From contig VXMQ01000114.1 in assembly GCA_009841015.1 (NCBI GenBank), forward strand, positions 1 through 49,853: a stretch of DNA of 49,853 bases, read 5' to 3'. Below are positions 48,145 to 49,853 of the stretch, one piece after another. The first letter of the stretch is position 1. Each line of letters begins with the position of its first letter. The translations under genes and the position numbers were made by a program. A model generated the notes under the pieces. The model made no database searches. It was not told where the DNA came from and saw nothing but the letters and a program-made list of their open reading frames with translations. Origin of the DNA: Candidatus Palauibacter denitrificans. GTDB lineage: Bacteria; Gemmatimonadota; Gemmatimonadetes; Palauibacterales; Palauibacteraceae.

Positions 48145-48417
48145 CTACTCCTTGAAGAGATCGGAGTGGCTGCCGGTGCGGACCAAGTGCAGTTCGTCAC
48201 TCCTGACGCGGTAGATGACGAGCCAGTCCGGTTCGACGTGCGCCTCCCGGTAGCCCTTCCAAGTGCCCCGCAGCGGATGGTCGCGATGGCGCGCGGTCAA
48301 CGGCTCCTGCTTGATCAGCAACGCCAACAGCATCCGCAGCTTGCCAAGATCCTTGCCACGCTTCCGGGCTCTTTTGACGTCGCGTTTGAACCGCGCCGAG
48401 CGAACCGGCGTCAGCAA
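48145..48417 (-). CDS. YafQ/RelE-type mRNA interferase toxin
   Basis: 90 aa from TTG 48417, which overlaps neither ATG nor a longer plausible start but sits 2 bp after the antitoxin stop. YafQ signature: RSARFKRDVKRARKRGKDL, DHPLRGTWKGYREAHVEPDW and LVIYRVRSDELHLVRTGSHS, including the catalytic His and Asp set and the C-terminal HSDLF. Ribosome-associated mRNA cleavage is expected. Confidence 0.94.
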   Translation of the reverse strand: MLTPVRSARFKRDVKRARKRGKDLGKLRMLLALLIKQEPLTARHRDHPLRGTWKGYREAHVEPDWLVIYRVRSDELHLVRTGSHSDLFKE

Positions 48418-48418
48418 G

Positions 48419-48676
48419 TCAGATGTCGAGGTCGCGGAACAGTTCTTCGGCGCCACCGAAACGTTGGCCCTTGCCCCCCTCCAGTTCCTTCATGGCCGCG
48501 AGTGTAGACGAATTCGGCACTTGGACGGCGAAGGGCAGTCGCTTCTCGTCCGCTACGCGCAGCAACAACAACCTGATCGCGTCGGACATGGTCAGGCCCA
48601 TGGCCGAGAGTGCCTCGGTAGCGCGTGCTTTGGTGTCGCTGTCGATCCGTGCGCGTACAACGGTGTCGGTACTCAT
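48419..48676 (-). CDS. RelB/DinJ family antitoxin
   Basis: 85 aa from ATG 48676, after GGGAGG at good spacing. Ribbon-helix-helix start TVVRARIDSDTKARATEALS and GLTMSDAIRLLLLRVADEKR, followed by LPFAVQVPN as in DinJ. The C-terminal part (GGAEELFRDLDI) would bind YafQ. Upstream dyad at 48685-48721. Confidence 0.95.
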   Translation of the reverse strand: MSTDTVVRARIDSDTKARATEALSAMGLTMSDAIRLLLLRVADEKRLPFAVQVPNSSTLAAMKELEGGKGQRFGGAEELFRDLDI

Positions 48677-48684
48677 GCGGGCCT

Positions 48685-48721
48685 CCCTCTGGTGTAGCTT
48701 CAGTGTAGCCACACCAGAGGG
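48685..48721. promoter_or_regulatory. RelB/DinJ operator-like inverted repeat
   Basis: Perfect 11-bp arms CCCTCTGGTGT (48685-48695) and ACACCAGAGGG (48711-48721); between them GTGTAGC repeats directly at 48692 and 48703 (11-bp spacing). The ribosome-binding site of the antitoxin lies at the edge of one arm, so repressor binding would cover the promoter. Confidence 0.7.
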
Positions 48722-48759
48722 CCGCAACAAGGCTCGGTGCGTGCGTCGGAGCCCTTCCC

Positions 48760-49853
48760 TTACGGCGAGCCGGATGACGTGGCGGCCGTGTCGTCGATCG
48801 AGTCGATGACGAGGTCGAGCAGGCCGTCGATCGCGCCGCCGGGGATCCAGCGCGCCACCACGACGAGATCGTTCACGGGGTCGCAGTAGATCATGTTCGT
48901 GCCGTTGCCGAGGTGGGCCCACGCTTCCGCGGGCGCGCTCGGATAGCGCTTGTTCCCCTCCTCGTCCGCGACGTTGAGCATGAAGTTCATGTGCCCGTAG
49001 GAGCCGTTCGCCGGGCCGGGCGTCGTCGCGAGATCGAACCACTCCTCGGAGAGGAGTTGCCGGTCTCCCCACGTCCCGCGCCGCAGCGTGAAGAGGCCGA
49101 AGCGCGCCTGGTCGCGGGCGCTGATGAACATGCCGCCGCCCCAGTGGCCGCCGCCGCTCACCGACTGCACGCGACGCCCGTCGATCGTGACCCAGGAGTT
49201 CTCGTAGCCGTTCCAGCGCCAGGTCGGGGAGGCGCCGATCGGTCCCATCACGCGCTCGTGCAGGACCTCGGGCAACGGGCGCCGCAGCACGCTCATCGCG
49301 GCGAGCGCGAGGAGGTTTACGCGGGTGTCGTTGTACTCGTACACGGTCCCCGAGGGATGGCGCTTCCGCGTCATCCAGGTCGAGGGGTCGCCGCTCGGAC
49401 GGTCCGCCCAGTCCGGCTTGCCCCACAGCGTGCCCTCCCAGTCGGACGTCTGCCGCAGCAGGTCGTCCCACGTGATCGTGCGGTTGTGCTCGGACTCGAA
49501 CATCGTCGTCGGGTCGGGCTTCCCGAAGCCGACGCGGTCCACGCCCGGCTCCCCGTCGCCCGGGGGAACGTCGACCGGGGCCATGTACTCGCGCACCGTG
49601 TCGTCGAGCGAGCCGATGACCCCGTCGTCCCACGCGAGTCCCACGGACGTCGAGAGGAAGGACTTGGTCACGCTGTACGTCATGTCGACGCGCTTCGTGT
49701 CCCCCCACTCCGCCACGATGTAGCCGTGGCGCACGATCATCCCCGCCGGCCCGCCCCGCACGTTGAAGGGTCCGATTCCCTCCCCGAGCGGTTCGCGACC
49801 GAAGCTCCGGCTGTGCTGGAACTCCCGGTCGCGCGCCTGGCTCGTCTCGTGCT
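48760..49853 (-). CDS. Serine hydrolase, beta-lactamase/CubicO family, 5'-truncated by window edge
   Basis: The frame is open to the window end, so the N-terminus and any signal peptide are missing. Catalytic motifs are complete: S-V-T-K in MTYSVTKSFLSTS, Y-N-D in GTVYEYNDTRVN, and the third motif in AHLGNGTNMIY. Same fold as the hydrolase at 6137 but not a close copy. Probably periplasmic or secreted esterase/peptidase. Ends 39 bp upstream of the RelB operator. Confidence 0.92.
   Translation of the reverse strand, partial: HETSQARDREFQHSRSFGREPLGEGIGPFNVRGGPAGMIVRHGYIVAEWGDTKRVDMTYSVTKSFLSTSVGLAWDDGVIGSLDDTVREYMAPVDVPPGDGEPGVDRVGFGKPDPTTMFESEHNRTITWDDLLRQTSDWEGTLWGKPDWADRPSGDPSTWMTRKRHPSGTVYEYNDTRVNLLALAAMSVLRRPLPEVLHERVMGPIGASPTWRWNGYENSWVTIDGRRVQSVSGGGHWGGGMFISARDQARFGLFTLRRGTWGDRQLLSEEWFDLATTPGPANGSYGHMNFMLNVADEEGNKRYPSAPAEAWAHLGNGTNMIYCDPVNDLVVVARWIPGGAIDGLLDLVIDSIDDTAATSSGSP

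Noticed and set aside
48677..49708. Long N-terminal extension of the RelB/DinJ antitoxin frame
   Set aside because: The extension runs antiparallel in a different frame through the serine hydrolase gene; the antitoxin fold starts exactly at ATG 48676 with a ribosome-binding site.

Overview
The window is GC-rich (roughly 68-70% by eye), densely coded DNA from a Gram-negative bacterium. Outer-membrane and lipoprotein signals, Tat-exported enzymes, a GLPGLI protein paired with a large TonB-receptor-like barrel, many stand-alone serine hydrolases and a DUF5009/NagX-like acyltransferase all fit a heterotrophic Gemmatimonadota-type genome. That placement is inference from gene content; no rRNA or ribosomal marker is present.

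Layout. 1-5400: two tandem fumarylacetoacetate-hydrolase-family genes (the first cut by the window edge), an AdiC-like antiporter, a thioredoxin-like protein, a DDAH/arginine-deiminase-fold hydrolase and an SRPBCC protein. 5400-14720: MarC, a serine hydrolase, an MBL-fold hydrolase, a MATE exporter, the GLPGLI/outer-membrane-barrel pair and a membrane acyltransferase. 14764-19316: a two-subunit periplasmic molybdenum hydroxylase (Mo subunit with Tat signal, plus 2Fe-2S subunit, no FAD subunit) and a tannase-family esterase. 19493-21330: a BlaI/M56 sensor-repressor pair with two palindromic operators. 21549-28064: aconitase X (two subunits), a 3-hydroxyacyl-CoA-dehydrogenase-like protein divergent from a BKACE (DUF849) enzyme, an APC transporter and a Tat-exported class V aminotransferase. 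28097-33847: a Tat-exported alanine-racemase-like protein with altered active site, a Phd/PIN toxin-antitoxin module, and a divergent five-gene overlapping chain: parD, parE, a dicarboxylate-type symporter and two NicX-like metalloenzymes. 33891-39174: a Tat aldo/keto-reductase-like protein, a gamma-butyrobetaine-hydroxylase-like oxygenase, and divergent from it an HD-domain oxygenase-like gene, DUF1801, an ERG4/ERG24-type sterol reductase and a flavin reductase. 39197-43965: a GNAT and an SDR-SRPBCC-TRAP transporter operon. 44001-49853: HigBA, a small membrane protein, an M28 peptidase, a GNAT, four tRNAs (Arg-ACG, Leu-GAG, Leu-CAG, Arg-CCG), a RelB/YafQ module and a truncated serine hydrolase.

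Themes: uptake and catabolism of amino acids, quaternary amines and small acids (possibly gamma-butyrobetaine/carnitine or a phosphonate analogue to glycine betaine), unusually many Tat-exported versions of normally cytoplasmic enzymes, and four type II toxin-antitoxin modules, each with a visible palindromic operator or inverted repeat near its start. The most unusual structure is the toxin-antitoxin pair whose reading frames overlap directly into a transporter/enzyme operon (30193-33847). No CRISPR array, insertion sequence, phage gene or rRNA was seen.
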